Of a stretch of 54,686 nt of DNA, positions 33,063 through 41,020 are shown one piece after another (positions within the stretch are counted from its first letter, which is position 1; every line of letters begins with the position of its first letter). Source of the stretch: a virus; IMG/VR virus record IMGVR_UViG_3300009182_005502, positions 1-54,686 of that record. One strand, given 5' to 3'. Position numbers and translations under genes: made by a program. The notes below the pieces were generated by a model. That model was given only the letters and a program-made list of their open reading frames with translations, had not been told where the DNA came from and made no database searches.

Positions 33063-33833
33063 ATGTTAGATTTTAATAGTATTACTTTAAGCTATCTTAC
33101 AGAGGCAGGAGTACCAACCAGTTCGTGGTTTTACCCTGTCATTAAGCAACATATTAATTTGTTTAATACTACAGATTTAAACAACGATGTTTTATTAAAC
33201 AACCTGTTTAGGTTGAGTACAAAAGGGTATATAACCCCGGAAGAGATACAACCGTATGAAAAGTACGTACATGTTATTGATTTTATAGCAAATACAGATT
33301 TTTCAAAAGGAAAGCCTAAAACTTTTGAAGAGTTTTTAAAAAATTATGGGGATGCTACAAATGTTAATAGAGCTGATCAGACGTTATCACTTACAAAATA
33401 TAATTGGTCTGTTACTAACAGATTTGTTTTAGGAGCTTTAACAGGTTATGATAAGAGAGCTGAAATAAATGCTGAACCGTATAAGAATCTACCTCCATTA
33501 GCAGCAATTATAAAATTACTTACCGATCAAAAAGGTTACGATGTTAAATTAGCACAACAAATTATTCAATATCCGTTAAGTGTTAACAAGAACTTTACTA
33601 AAAATAAATATGCAATGACAAGTATATATAATATTGCTTTAGATTTATTACTTTTCTTCAGAAAAAGTGTAATAGATAATAATGAATATTATTTAAATAT
33701 GAAGGAATTAGGATTAAAAGATGTTAATGAACTTGAAAAATGTCTTGAACAATTTGCAGGAAATGAAAAAGCAAATACCCCTGCGGGTTTATTTTTTAAG
33801 CAATTATATATAAACTTTGTTAACGGAAAATAA
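33063..33833 (+). CDS. late protein with capsid-targeting-like N-terminus, unknown function
   Basis: The 256-residue protein starts MLDFNSITLSYLTE then AGV, which fits a head-targeting peptide with a gp21-type LTE site before Ala. The remainder is a soluble helical protein with several aromatic clusters and no known motif. It heads a late unit of three genes (33063, 33837, 34198) with gaps of one to three bases. It could be an internal head protein or an injected effector. Confidence 0.75.
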   Translation: MLDFNSITLSYLTEAGVPTSSWFYPVIKQHINLFNTTDLNNDVLLNNLFRLSTKGYITPEEIQPYEKYVHVIDFIANTDFSKGKPKTFEEFLKNYGDATNVNRADQTLSLTKYNWSVTNRFVLGALTGYDKRAEINAEPYKNLPPLAAIIKLLTDQKGYDVKLAQQIIQYPLSVNKNFTKNKYAMTSIYNIALDLLLFFRKSVIDNNEYYLNMKELGLKDVNELEKCLEQFAGNEKANTPAGLFFKQLYINFVNGK

Positions 33834-33836
33834 TAT

Positions 33837-34196
33837 ATGAAAAACAATTTTTTAACAATAGTGGAAGATGTACTTAATGAAGCACCTACACCAGCACTCG
33901 GGCACGGTGTAAATAGTAGTACTATGAATCCATGGGCTCCTCCAACACCAGCAGCTCCGGCTACCTCTACTACCCCGGCAACGCCAATTACACCTATAAA
34001 AACAGTATATGAATTAAGTGCTCCTGATAAAGCTCCACGTATATGGCAAGAGTTTACTGTTTTATGTACAACGGTTAGAGCGAGTGTAGGTGAAATACCC
34101 TCTAAATGGGCTACCGTCGGTAAAGGATTACTAAATGTAGGGTCGGGACTATTGAAAGGTCTTGAAGGAGCAAGTGGAGCATTAAGTAAATTTTAA
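33837..34196 (+). CDS. late protein with capsid-targeting-like N-terminus and Pro/Thr/Ala-rich linker
   Basis: The 119-residue protein starts MKNNFLTIVEDVLNE then APT, the best match to the LNE/LTE head-targeting pattern. Residues 25-58 are a low-complexity Pro/Thr/Ala stretch. The end (WATVGKGLLNVGSGLLKGLEG) is Gly-rich and amphipathic, membrane-active in appearance. An internal head protein that helps DNA entry is one speculation. No family recognised. Confidence 0.7.
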   Translation: MKNNFLTIVEDVLNEAPTPALGHGVNSSTMNPWAPPTPAAPATSTTPATPITPIKTVYELSAPDKAPRIWQEFTVLCTTVRASVGEIPSKWATVGKGLLNVGSGLLKGLEGASGALSKF

Positions 34197-34197
34197 T

Positions 34198-34434
34198 ATG
34201 TGTACAAAGTTTGATACAATTTTAGAAGGATTTTATCCCGCTACAATGAAGCTCATTACAAGAGTTCGTTACCCTAAGCAAATTAAGTTTAGTGAAGAGT
34301 TTCATGAAGCTCTTAATAAAGAGTTTGCACGTCTTCAGACATTAGAAGAAAACGAAACTGAAGCTCCTCAGCCAATTAGAAATTACAAAGAAAAGTTTCT
34401 TAAAGCAGTAAATTTTTGCGTTAGTTCGCTTTAA
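34198..34434 (+). CDS. small hypothetical protein, late operon
   Basis: The 78-residue protein begins MCTKFDTILEGFY, close to the KFDTLF/KFETLL starts of other late proteins, but no cleavage glutamate follows. The rest is helical, with an EENETEAP hinge. It is third in the late unit and overlaps the primase gene tail-to-tail by 14 bases. Confidence 0.65.
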   Translation: MCTKFDTILEGFYPATMKLITRVRYPKQIKFSEEFHEALNKEFARLQTLEENETEAPQPIRNYKEKFLKAVNFCVSSL

Positions 34435-35431
34435 ACTTTAATTTAGCTTCAATACCGCTAAATGAATTATCAATAATAAACTTATACGGAAATTCGTTTA
34501 TATCTAGCTGACAGCATATTTCATTTATATCTTTATATTTACGCAACTCCTTGGGCCATACAAAGAGTTTCTTACCTCTATCTATAAGAGTTCTAATCTT
34601 CTTATCCATTTCTTTATTATCTTTATCGTTATCGTAAACGTAAATAATTTCTTGTCCGAAGCATTTATTTAAAAACGTCTCTTGTTTTTCTGTTAGTGTA
34701 GAGCCACCAATCGCTACTCCGTTTCTTACAAACATAGCATCAATAGGTCCTTCAAATACAAATATATAAGGTATAGATAAATCTATATTATTTTCTCCGT
34801 ATAAACATTTATCACCAAACTTTGTAAGATATTTTGGATATGAATCCCCTGTTAAGCTTCTACTTTGATAGGATTCAATTTTATTATCTTGAGAGTAAAA
34901 AGGTATAATAAGTCTATTCTTATGTACGTAATCAGAAAATGAAATATATAAAGAAGAAGGTCTATTTACTGCAGTAAACAACTTTCGTTTATTACAATAA
35001 TCTAAAGCTTGTTGTATAAACTTATATTGACTAGCCCCTTTATAATAATCACACTGATTACTATCAAACAAGTCAACACTATCTTCTGGTATTGAAGGAA
35101 CCTTAAATTCTTTTTTATCCTCCATACTTGATAGCACAGTTACTAGGTTAACAGCCCCGTCAAATGCTCTAGAGTCTCGTAATACCTCATGATAGGACTT
35201 ACCAGTTACCTCTTGTAACCAGTTTATTTCATTCCACGATCTACTGCAGTTAAAACAGTAAAAATATCTTTCAGAGGTAAAGTAAAATAATCTTCTCTTA
35301 CTACCTGCAGAACTACCTTCGTGACATATACAGCATTCAGCATTATAAGAGTTTTGATATTTTTTATATATCGGTCTCTTACAATAACTATATATGTTTT
35401 GAATTATATAATCTTGAGGTAGTCCTTCCAC
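34421..35431 (-). CDS. 61: DNA primase (T4 gp61-like, zinc-finger and Toprim)
   Basis: The 336-residue protein has an N-terminal zinc ribbon (Cys33-x2-Cys36 ... Cys59-x2-Cys62) followed by WNEINWLQEV, as in DnaG/gp61. The Toprim domain has IFVFEGPIDAMF with the catalytic Glu and VYDNDKDN for the metal acids. It would make RNA primers with the gp41-type helicase, which is not in the window. The start is GTG, six bases after a consensus TATAAT. T4 gp61 is 342 residues, so length is as expected. Confidence 0.9.
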   Translation of the reverse strand: MEGLPQDYIIQNIYSYCKRPIYKKYQNSYNAECCICHEGSSAGSKRRLFYFTSERYFYCFNCSRSWNEINWLQEVTGKSYHEVLRDSRAFDGAVNLVTVLSSMEDKKEFKVPSIPEDSVDLFDSNQCDYYKGASQYKFIQQALDYCNKRKLFTAVNRPSSLYISFSDYVHKNRLIIPFYSQDNKIESYQSRSLTGDSYPKYLTKFGDKCLYGENNIDLSIPYIFVFEGPIDAMFVRNGVAIGGSTLTEKQETFLNKCFGQEIIYVYDNDKDNKEMDKKIRTLIDRGKKLFVWPKELRKYKDINEICCQLDINEFPYKFIIDNSFSGIEAKLKFKAN

Positions 35432-35437
35432 CCCTAT

Positions 35438-35443
35438 ATTATA
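35438..35443 (-). promoter_or_regulatory. -10 element of the primase gene
   Basis: Consensus TATAAT (35443-35438) six bases before the GTG, in the 18-base gap after the upstream gene. The -35 region is poor, so it may be an extended -10 or activator-dependent promoter. Confidence 0.4.
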
Positions 35444-35449
35444 TACTCT

Positions 35450-35917
35450 TTATCGCTGATTACCAGAACCACCGGCTGCTATATCTCTTGAACGCTTAGC
35501 AGAATTAATAACAAAACCTTTTATAATCTCTGAAAGTTCAGCAACTTGACTTGCTATACGGATAATTTCCGGGCTTGTTTCTCTGGAAATACCTTGAAAT
35601 AAGCTACCAGGACGATCCATATCATTCACAAGCTTTTGAAGAGACTCGCTGTCAACACCGTTAAGGGCATCAGCAAATTCATCAAGCTTTGATATTTGAG
35701 CCTTTAAAGAACTGGCGTCACCGCCAGGGGAACCTACCGGATTAGGTTCTACATCATAATTATCAGGGGTTGGTACACCATCGGTTACATCTGCAGCAGG
35801 TTCAACGTTAGTATCGTTGTGTACATTTATATCAGCTGCTTCTCCCTCATTAGGAGGTGTCATATAATCATCAGCTTCGGTTAAAAAAACTTGAGTAAAA
35901 AGAGTGTCGAATTTCAT
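35450..35917 (-). CDS. acidic protein with capsid-targeting-like N-terminus
   Basis: The 155-residue protein starts MKFDTLFTQVFLTE then ADD, matching the head-targeting pattern (LTE before Ala). Residues 18-75 are a long Asp/Glu/Asn/Pro/Gly-rich linker, and 80-145 are helical with a coiled-coil look. Unlike the other proteins with this start it is on the minus strand, just upstream of the primase gene. A CATAAATA element (35942-35935) lies 17 bases before the ATG. Candidate internal head protein or prohead-core component. Confidence 0.75.
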   Translation of the reverse strand: MKFDTLFTQVFLTEADDYMTPPNEGEAADINVHNDTNVEPAADVTDGVPTPDNYDVEPNPVGSPGGDASSLKAQISKLDEFADALNGVDSESLQKLVNDMDRPGSLFQGISRETSPEIIRIASQVAELSEIIKGFVINSAKRSRDIAAGGSGNQR

Positions 35918-35947
35918 ACAATATTGTTATAATATATTTATGTGAAT

Positions 35948-36298
35948 ATGTTGTATTTCTTTAGTTTATTATGTTTAATTACAAGTATTCTTTTAACATG
36001 GTTTAAAACTAATGCTTTTATTGATTATTGTAAGCTTTTTAATGTGTTTACTAGCATTGTCAAAAGCTTTGAATTTACCGATTCTTTAAGCTTCCCACAG
36101 TTTTTATTTATAACATATAAGAATAGTGTAAAAAATAGATTAAACGTGTTCTTACTTAAACTAGTAACCTGTCCAATATGTTTATCAGCGTGGCTGTGTA
36201 TTGTATTAGGTACTTTATTCGGTTATTTTCTTTATATACCGATATTATACATCGGTAGCTTGTTTTTTTACTTCAAGCTTATCAAGTTTATTGACTAA
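35948..36298 (+). CDS. membrane protein with CxxC-S-x-W motif (DUF1360-like)
   Basis: The 116-residue protein has about three hydrophobic helices: one at the N-terminus, one near 75-100 containing VTCPICLSAWLCIVLGTLFGY, and one at the C-terminus. The CPICLSAW motif is that of DUF1360-type phage and bacterial membrane proteins. A GTG two codons upstream at 35942 is an alternative start. Its last 54 bases overlap the end of the nuclease gene on the other strand. Function unknown. Confidence 0.65.
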   Translation: MLYFFSLLCLITSILLTWFKTNAFIDYCKLFNVFTSIVKSFEFTDSLSFPQFLFITYKNSVKNRLNVFLLKLVTCPICLSAWLCIVLGTLFGYFLYIPILYIGSLFFYFKLIKFID

Positions 36299-37075
36299 AA
36301 AGTCGTTTAAAATTAACTCTACCTCTTCTCTTAGATAGGGTAACTCAATAAGCTGATAGTTATCGTTTTTTTGATTGAACCAGATTATTGTTAATTTACT
36401 AATTTCAATTGTAGAGTATTTCTCAATAAAATATTTGTAAATACTCAACTGTAAGGCATATGTATTGTATTCACACTCATGCAAATGCTCCAAAGGAGGA
36501 AGCATATATTTTTTAAAGTTATTTGTTTGCTTTATATCCTTATTAGTTTTATAATCGTAAATTTCAAACGTATTATCTTTTGTATTAAACGCAAGCATAT
36601 CTAGCATTCCACATATCTTAGAACCAGAAATATCTCCAACAGGAAATTCACTCTTTACTGGTAAAATATAAGAATGATCCTTATAAAAATTGTTAAACTG
36701 TTTAATGAGAATTAAAATTTCTTCTCTTAATCTTATATGTTCTTCAGGACCTAACTCCTTCTCTACTTGTTCTTTATTATACTGAACTACTTTATTATTA
36801 TAAAAATTTTCAATATAATTGTGAAGTATTGTACCTCTTGTAGTTGAATAAACATTATTCAATGCCCAAATACTTTGAATAACATCTGGTGTAGTACCTT
36901 GTTTTTTAGCAGTAATGGCAGACCATTTTTCTTTATCAAACTTTTCCTTATAAAGACCGAGTAAACCAGTAACAGAAAGAGGGGCACCAGGTTTATTATC
37001 AATTAAATATTTGTGCGTTGAACTTAAAAACGTTATGCTGTTAAAAACTGTTAATTCTTTTAGTTTATTAAGCAT
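36245..37075 (-). CDS. PD-(D/E)XK (RecB-like) nuclease
   Basis: The 276-residue protein has TRGTILHNYIE (His85), Glu143, CGMLDML (Asp159), EIYDYKTNK (Asp174, Lys176) and ALQLSIYKYFIE for the RecB-type QxxxY motif. These are the full catalytic set of the PDDEXK_1 family. It probably degrades or processes DNA ends. Its ATG shares one base with the upstream TAA, so I discard the longer frame to 37105. It converges on the membrane protein gene with a 54-base coding overlap. Confidence 0.85.
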   Translation of the reverse strand: MLNKLKELTVFNSITFLSSTHKYLIDNKPGAPLSVTGLLGLYKEKFDKEKWSAITAKKQGTTPDVIQSIWALNNVYSTTRGTILHNYIENFYNNKVVQYNKEQVEKELGPEEHIRLREEILILIKQFNNFYKDHSYILPVKSEFPVGDISGSKICGMLDMLAFNTKDNTFEIYDYKTNKDIKQTNNFKKYMLPPLEHLHECEYNTYALQLSIYKYFIEKYSTIEISKLTIIWFNQKNDNYQLIELPYLREEVELILNDFLVNKLDKLEVKKQATDV

Positions 37076-37680
37076 TACTTTAATCTCCTTATAGGACAGC
37101 AACAATGCTTATAGATATTACAACCGTTACAATTTCTACCGTTATCTAGATATATATGAGGCCGGGCACAAGAAAACTCTGTTAGGGACTTTACGTGATC
37201 GGGGTTTGTCATATCTAGAAATTTACTCTCCGTCTTTGGCTTAAGCATGTACCTAGCCTTAGGATCAGGGTTATTAATATATTCATTAAGTGCTTTGCGC
37301 TTTTCTCTCTTTATGATAGCTGCTCTGTTTTTAATCTTCTTTGCGTAACACTTTAAAATTACAATAGGTAAATCAGTTTTATCTTTGCAGTTATATTTCG
37401 CTCTAATTTGAGATTCGGTGTAACCCTCTTTAAGAAGAATTCGTGCTTCCTTACATACATAGTACATTACATACTGTGCTGTAGTAGGTATTTTTAATTT
37501 AAAGGCTTCTTTCTCAAGCCTTGCATTACGAATTTTAAAGGTTTGACCGGTTAAGATACAAGTTACTAAAGGTACACGAGGAGGCTTAACCGCTTTTACT
37601 TTTTTCGGTTTAACCTTTACAGGTAACTTTTTAACAGCTTTTACTTTTGTTTTGGTAATTTTCTTTTTAACTGCTTTCAT
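37075..37680 (-). CDS. Lys-rich protein with C-terminal cysteine cluster, unknown function
   Basis: The 201-residue protein begins with a strongly basic tail (residues 1-36 nearly all Lys, Val, Pro) and ends with Cys-x2-Cys-x5-Cys-Cys-Cys, a possible zinc or Fe-S site. The basic tail suggests DNA or RNA binding. It is translationally coupled to the nuclease gene, so the two may act together. No family recognised. Confidence 0.75.
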   Translation of the reverse strand: MKAVKKKITKTKVKAVKKLPVKVKPKKVKAVKPPRVPLVTCILTGQTFKIRNARLEKEAFKLKIPTTAQYVMYYVCKEARILLKEGYTESQIRAKYNCKDKTDLPIVILKCYAKKIKNRAAIIKREKRKALNEYINNPDPKARYMLKPKTESKFLDMTNPDHVKSLTEFSCARPHIYLDNGRNCNGCNIYKHCCCPIRRLK

Positions 37681-37699
37681 TGTTTGTATAGAGTTTATT

Positions 37700-37707
37700 A
37701 ATAAATA
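37700..37707 (+). promoter_or_regulatory. T4-type late promoter element AATAAATA
   Basis: AATAAATA, six bases before the ATG at 37714, again with no room for a ribosome-binding site. Confidence 0.5.
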
Positions 37708-37713
37708 AATTAT

Positions 37714-37896
37714 ATGCCAGCTAAATCAGAAAAACAACGCAAGTTCTTTGGTGCTGTTATGAGCGCTAAGAAGGGTCAAAAGAATGTTACAGGTGCTGCT
37801 AAAAAAGCATCTAAAGAAATGTCTAAAGAAACTATTAAAGACTTTCTTAAGAAAGAATCTTTTGATTCTATTGTTGATAACATACTTAACGACTAA
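37714..37896 (+). CDS. DUF3008-type small basic protein
   Basis: The 60-residue protein reads MPAKSEKQRKFFGAVMSAKKG at the start, the signature of the DUF3008 family common in T4-like and other large phages. It is rich in Lys and Ala, with a helical C-terminus ending ESFDSIVDNILND. A late element precedes it, so it is probably made late and may be a virion protein. Function unknown in the family. Confidence 0.85.
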   Translation: MPAKSEKQRKFFGAVMSAKKGQKNVTGAAKKASKEMSKETIKDFLKKESFDSIVDNILND

Positions 37897-37904
37897 AAAA
37901 GAAA

Positions 37905-37929
37905 ACGACCGATCTATTAAATCGGCCGT
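37905..37929 (-). terminator. intrinsic terminator of the gene at 37958-38188
   Basis: Read on the minus strand, ACGGCCGAT, seven-base loop, ATCGGTCGT forms a nine-pair stem with one G-U pair, followed by TTTTCTTTTTT. On the plus strand the same position would be an A-C mismatch and there is no T-run, so it is polar for minus-strand transcription, although it lies between convergent genes. Confidence 0.8.
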
Positions 37930-37957
37930 AATCTTTGATACAATTAACGTTTGTTAA

Positions 37958-38188
37958 TTAACGACGAACTCCCTTTACACGGCTAAAACGGCCCATGGTA
38001 TCACGGACGTTATAGAAACGCTCACGAAGGAGAGCGGTGTTGGAGCGATCAACAAAACCAATGAACTCGTACTTGGTGTTATCGATGTAGTTAGCAACAA
38101 TAGACTCCTTGAGGTTACGAGGAGCAGTTGCAGGGATGTCGAAATTAGCGATCTCGCTAATTGTGCGTGTTGTGATGTTGGTATTCAT
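37958..38188 (-). CDS. small protein of unknown function, probably abundant
   Basis: The 76-residue basic protein (pI clearly high at the C-terminus, GRFSRVKGVRR) is monocistronic, with its own promoter and strong terminator. Its coding sequence is visibly richer in G/C than its neighbours, as are the bS21 and histone-like genes, which suggests high expression. No family recognised. Confidence 0.7.
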   Translation of the reverse strand: MNTNITTRTISEIANFDIPATAPRNLKESIVANYIDNTKYEFIGFVDRSNTALLRERFYNVRDTMGRFSRVKGVRR

Positions 38189-38198
38189 ATCGCTTTTA

Positions 38199-38226
38199 AT
38201 ATTACTATAATAGAATATGATTGCAA
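38199..38226 (-). promoter_or_regulatory. sigma70-type promoter
   Basis: TTGCAA (38226-38221), 16-base spacer, TAATAT (38204-38199), ten bases to the ATG at 38188. Confidence 0.5.
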
Positions 38227-38233
38227 CTAGTTT

Positions 38234-39385
38234 TTAACGGAAACCCATCCTTTTTTCTTCAACTAGGTCTTTTGAATTTAATATTTCAGTAGAATTTAAG
38301 TTATAGATATCGGCTATAGTCATAGGTTCTTCAACCTCGTGTCCAGGTTTAATTTTATCGACAATCTTTTGAGCTGTCTCTACTTTTAGCTTATCAAACC
38401 TATATTCTCCCTTGAGTCTACCTCTACGAAGAAGTGCTTTATCAACGGATTGACGAGAGGAGTTGTAGGTAGCGATAACAGCAATGTTAAACACGTTCGC
38501 CATAATACCATCAGTAATATTTAAAATGGTAGAAACTACAGAAGAGGAATCACCAGGCTCTCTTGCAAGTAGTGCTTTCTCTGCATCTTCAATAATCAGT
38601 ATTGATTGTTTTTTATGAAGTAAAGCAGGTAAAAAAGACGGATCGGCAATAAAATCAACAAAACTTGTCGGTACATAGATCATATCTCTCTTCAGTAAAG
38701 ACGATAGATACTTTATATATGTTGTTTTACCAGTACCGGGATCTCCGTGAAAAAGATATAAACCAGACTCATTCTTATTAAGACTTTCAATTAACTGATT
38801 GTGAACTTTTTCAAATTCTGGCTCATAACATTCTTTTATGTCATAATTTTCAGGTATTGATACTTCAAAAGGATCAAAGCGAATACCGCCGTGTTCATCC
38901 TTTATAATAGTAAAAATAACATTTTTAACTTCTTCTTTAATAAAGAACTTTTCAAAATCTTCTATATAAGAAGGCTCTCCAGGCTTATAAGATATACAAA
39001 TACTATAATGACTTTCTTCTTTTTTAACTCTACGAGACGAAACCGTTCTTAAATGAATAATAGTTTCTCTATATGCAAAAACTTTTGTTTCTGTAGTTTC
39101 AGACTCATCCCAGTAATTACCTGTATCGTATACGGCACTTGCTGCAGAATTAACCGAAGGCATATGAGTATGTTCAAATATTAACTCTCCGTTTTTAGCA
39201 AGAAAAGGAACTATATCTTTTGATACCTCTCTATCTGTATCAAAGGTACAGGGAGCTGTTCCATATTTATTAGTAAAATAAACTCCTACCGGGAAGTGAT
39301 TTTGACTTTGAGATGCTTCGTAGTACTTAGCCCCTACAGGTAGAACATGAGGCTTATAACTTGTTTTTTTATTTGAGCGTGACAT
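38234..39385 (-). CDS. AAA+ ATPase (BCS1/FtsH-type core) with unknown N-terminal domain
   Basis: The 383-residue protein has a non-homologous N-terminal half (about 1-190) and a C-terminal AAA+ module: Walker A HGDPGTGKTT (213-222), Walker B ILIIEDAE (262-269), sensor-1 IATYN and an RRGR arginine finger. Such single-ring ATPases remodel proteins; the client is unknown. It overlaps the GMP reductase gene by 17 bases. Similar proteins occur in many T4-like marine phages. Confidence 0.85.
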   Translation of the reverse strand: MSRSNKKTSYKPHVLPVGAKYYEASQSQNHFPVGVYFTNKYGTAPCTFDTDREVSKDIVPFLAKNGELIFEHTHMPSVNSAASAVYDTGNYWDESETTETKVFAYRETIIHLRTVSSRRVKKEESHYSICISYKPGEPSYIEDFEKFFIKEEVKNVIFTIIKDEHGGIRFDPFEVSIPENYDIKECYEPEFEKVHNQLIESLNKNESGLYLFHGDPGTGKTTYIKYLSSLLKRDMIYVPTSFVDFIADPSFLPALLHKKQSILIIEDAEKALLAREPGDSSSVVSTILNITDGIMANVFNIAVIATYNSSRQSVDKALLRRGRLKGEYRFDKLKVETAQKIVDKIKPGHEVEEPMTIADIYNLNSTEILNSKDLVEEKRMGFR

Positions 39386-40310
39386 GATTTACATATTTTA
39401 AGCTAGAAAGCGTTGTACCGCCAGCATAACTAATGGAGCTTTGCAAAGCTTGTTTAATTTCTTTTAATTTTTCTTCTAATGTCATACTCTGCTCAAGTTC
39501 TAAAAGAGTACCTTCTACGTGTTTATTTTCTTTCTTAGCAGCAAAACTAGCTGAACCATAATAAACTTTTCTACCGTTAACCGTAGGAGCTGGAGAATCA
39601 CTGCAAGAAGCAAATAAAGCACCAGACATTACCATATGAGCTCCAGCTACTAAAGCCTTAGCAATATCCCCGTAATACTTTACTCCTCCATCTGCTATAA
39701 GGGGGACCCTAGCAGTTTCCGTACACCATCTTACTGCTGTAAACATAGGAGTATGAAAACCGGTTTGAAGTCTTGTTGTACAAGCTCTTCCAGGACCTAT
39801 GCCAACTTTTATAGCGTTAGCGCCCCAATTCTGTAAATCCTTTACAGCATCAGGTGTTGTAATGTTTCCAGCGATAATAAAAACTTCTGGTAAAAGCTCT
39901 CGAATAAAGGATATCATTTCTTTTATTTTAGAATGATGACCGTGGGCAATATCAATTGTAATGTAATCAACTTTTAAATCTTTTTCTTGTATTTCTTTTA
40001 ATTCATTATAACTATCTTCGTTAACACCAACAGAGATACTAATTGTATTCCAATTTTCATCATTTGCCCTTTGTACAAAAGGAACTGTTACACTATTAAA
40101 ACGATGCATAACATAAAAAAAATTGTTTTCTGACATCCATTGAGCCCATTTGCTATCAATAACCGTTTCCATATTTGAAGGCATAATAGGTAGTTTAAAA
40201 TTGCGGTAACCTAAGGTAACCGTTGTATCTGCCTGAGAACGAGATTCTAATTCAGAATAATTTGGAATTAAATAAACATCGTCGTAATTTAATGCTGGTT
40301 TTTCGTACAT
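39369..40310 (-). CDS. guaC: GMP reductase (IMPDH/GMPR superfamily)
   Basis: The 313-residue TIM barrel has KVGIGPGRACTTR with catalytic Cys177, VPLIADGG for the phosphate site and a C-terminal YYGSAS...QSSISYAGG, the arrangement of bacterial GuaC/YumD. There are no CBS domains and the flap of IMP dehydrogenase is absent. GMP reductase turns GMP into IMP with NADPH, so it moves purines from G towards A. This would suit replication of an AT-rich genome, which is inference. IMP dehydrogenase activity is the less likely alternative. Confidence 0.85.
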   Translation of the reverse strand: MYEKPALNYDDVYLIPNYSELESRSQADTTVTLGYRNFKLPIMPSNMETVIDSKWAQWMSENNFFYVMHRFNSVTVPFVQRANDENWNTISISVGVNEDSYNELKEIQEKDLKVDYITIDIAHGHHSKIKEMISFIRELLPEVFIIAGNITTPDAVKDLQNWGANAIKVGIGPGRACTTRLQTGFHTPMFTAVRWCTETARVPLIADGGVKYYGDIAKALVAGAHMVMSGALFASCSDSPAPTVNGRKVYYGSASFAAKKENKHVEGTLLELEQSMTLEEKLKEIKQALQSSISYAGGTTLSSLKYVNHVTLK

Positions 40311-40328
40311 AATATTTTATTATTACAT

Positions 40329-40523
40329 ATGATGTTAAAGTATATTTGTATTATATCAACTTTCTTTATCACCAGTTGTCTTTCTATTCGAGAAAACGAA
40401 CAACATATAAAATATCTTGGCTATAAAAATTTTGAATTGAAGGGTATTGTCAATACTGATGACCTGAAAACAATACCGCAAAAACCACCCGGTTTAGATA
40501 ATGCTGCAGTGTTTTGGTTTTAA
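40329..40523 (+). CDS. small lipoprotein
   Basis: The 64-residue protein has a signal peptide with a short basic start (MMLKYI), a hydrophobic core and the lipobox ITSC, giving a mature protein of about 48 residues anchored at Cys17. The mature part is hydrophilic with a Pro-rich end. It diverges from the GMP reductase gene with an 18-base gap and ends overlapping the next gene by four bases. Candidate roles are superinfection exclusion (like T5 Llp) or an outer spanin; I see no coiled coil or Pro-rich spanin core to decide. Confidence 0.65.
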   Translation: MMLKYICIISTFFITSCLSIRENEQHIKYLGYKNFELKGIVNTDDLKTIPQKPPGLDNAAVFWF

Positions 40524-40744
40524 TCTCTTTCTTTTACGTTTGTAAGTAAAAACAAACCATCAACTATATTACCCTGTACCCGTAAAACCCCTCGGTACTT
40601 TTTACTATCCCAACTCCAGAGAACCATATCACCATCTTCGTATCCCTGAGTGTTTACAGTACCTGTCTCGTAATTTTCAAAGTCAGCATAAAAAACATCA
40701 CTATCATCTGACTCTTTATAGATAAAACTTGTTATATCATTCAT
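40520..40744 (-). CDS. small acidic protein, unknown function
   Basis: The 74-residue protein is acidic and rich in aromatic and Asp residues (ESDDSDVFYADFENYETG), with a beta-rich second half (GDMVLWSWDSKKYRGVLRV), perhaps an SH3-like fold. Its ATG follows the TAA of the upstream small gene directly. No family recognised. Confidence 0.6.
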   Translation of the reverse strand: MNDITSFIYKESDDSDVFYADFENYETGTVNTQGYEDGDMVLWSWDSKKYRGVLRVQGNIVDGLFLLTNVKERD

Positions 40745-40924
40745 TTAGTTAACACCCGATAAAATATCATTTAACTCTTTCTTTATTTCTTTTTTTGTCT
40801 TTAATCTATACTTTTTACCTTCTTTTAAAACTACACCTTCTTCTATCAAATATTTTAGAGAAAGCTGAATAGCTTCTTTTAATTCTTTTTTAGAAAAAAT
40901 ATTATCGGCTTCATTGTTACTCAT
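40745..40924 (-). CDS. 59-residue basic helical protein
   Basis: An ATG at 40924 opens a 59-residue frame beginning MSNNEADNIFSKKELKEAIQ and ending NDILSGVN. It is Lys/Glu-rich, and YLIEEGVVLKEGKKYRLK resembles a winged-helix wing, so DNA binding is possible. A promoter lies upstream and its TAA abuts the next ATG, so I regard it as real although it is short. Confidence 0.65.
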   Translation of the reverse strand: MSNNEADNIFSKKELKEAIQLSLKYLIEEGVVLKEGKKYRLKTKKEIKKELNDILSGVN

Positions 40925-40932
40925 CGCTTTTG

Positions 40933-40960
40933 ATAATATATTAACATATATATTTTACAA
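40933..40960 (-). promoter_or_regulatory. sigma70-type promoter of the small-gene pair at 40.5-40.9 kb
   Basis: TTGTAA (40960-40955), 16-base spacer, TATTAT (40938-40933), 8 bases to the ATG at 40924. It diverges from the late element of the histone-like gene. Confidence 0.5.
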
Positions 40961-41005
40961 GTGTTTTTATAAAAAATATTTTAGTTGATATATTATTTAT
41001 GTTTA

Positions 41006-41013
41006 TCTAAATA
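41006..41013 (+). promoter_or_regulatory. T4-type late promoter element TCTAAATA
   Basis: TCTAAATA, seven bases before the ATG at 41021. The gap has no Shine-Dalgarno sequence. Confidence 0.5.
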
Positions 41014-41020
41014 ATTTACT

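Noticed and set aside
37075-37105. Longer N-terminus for the RecB-like nuclease
   Set aside because: The ATG at 37075 overlaps the upstream stop, the usual junction here; the longer start would lie inside the upstream gene.
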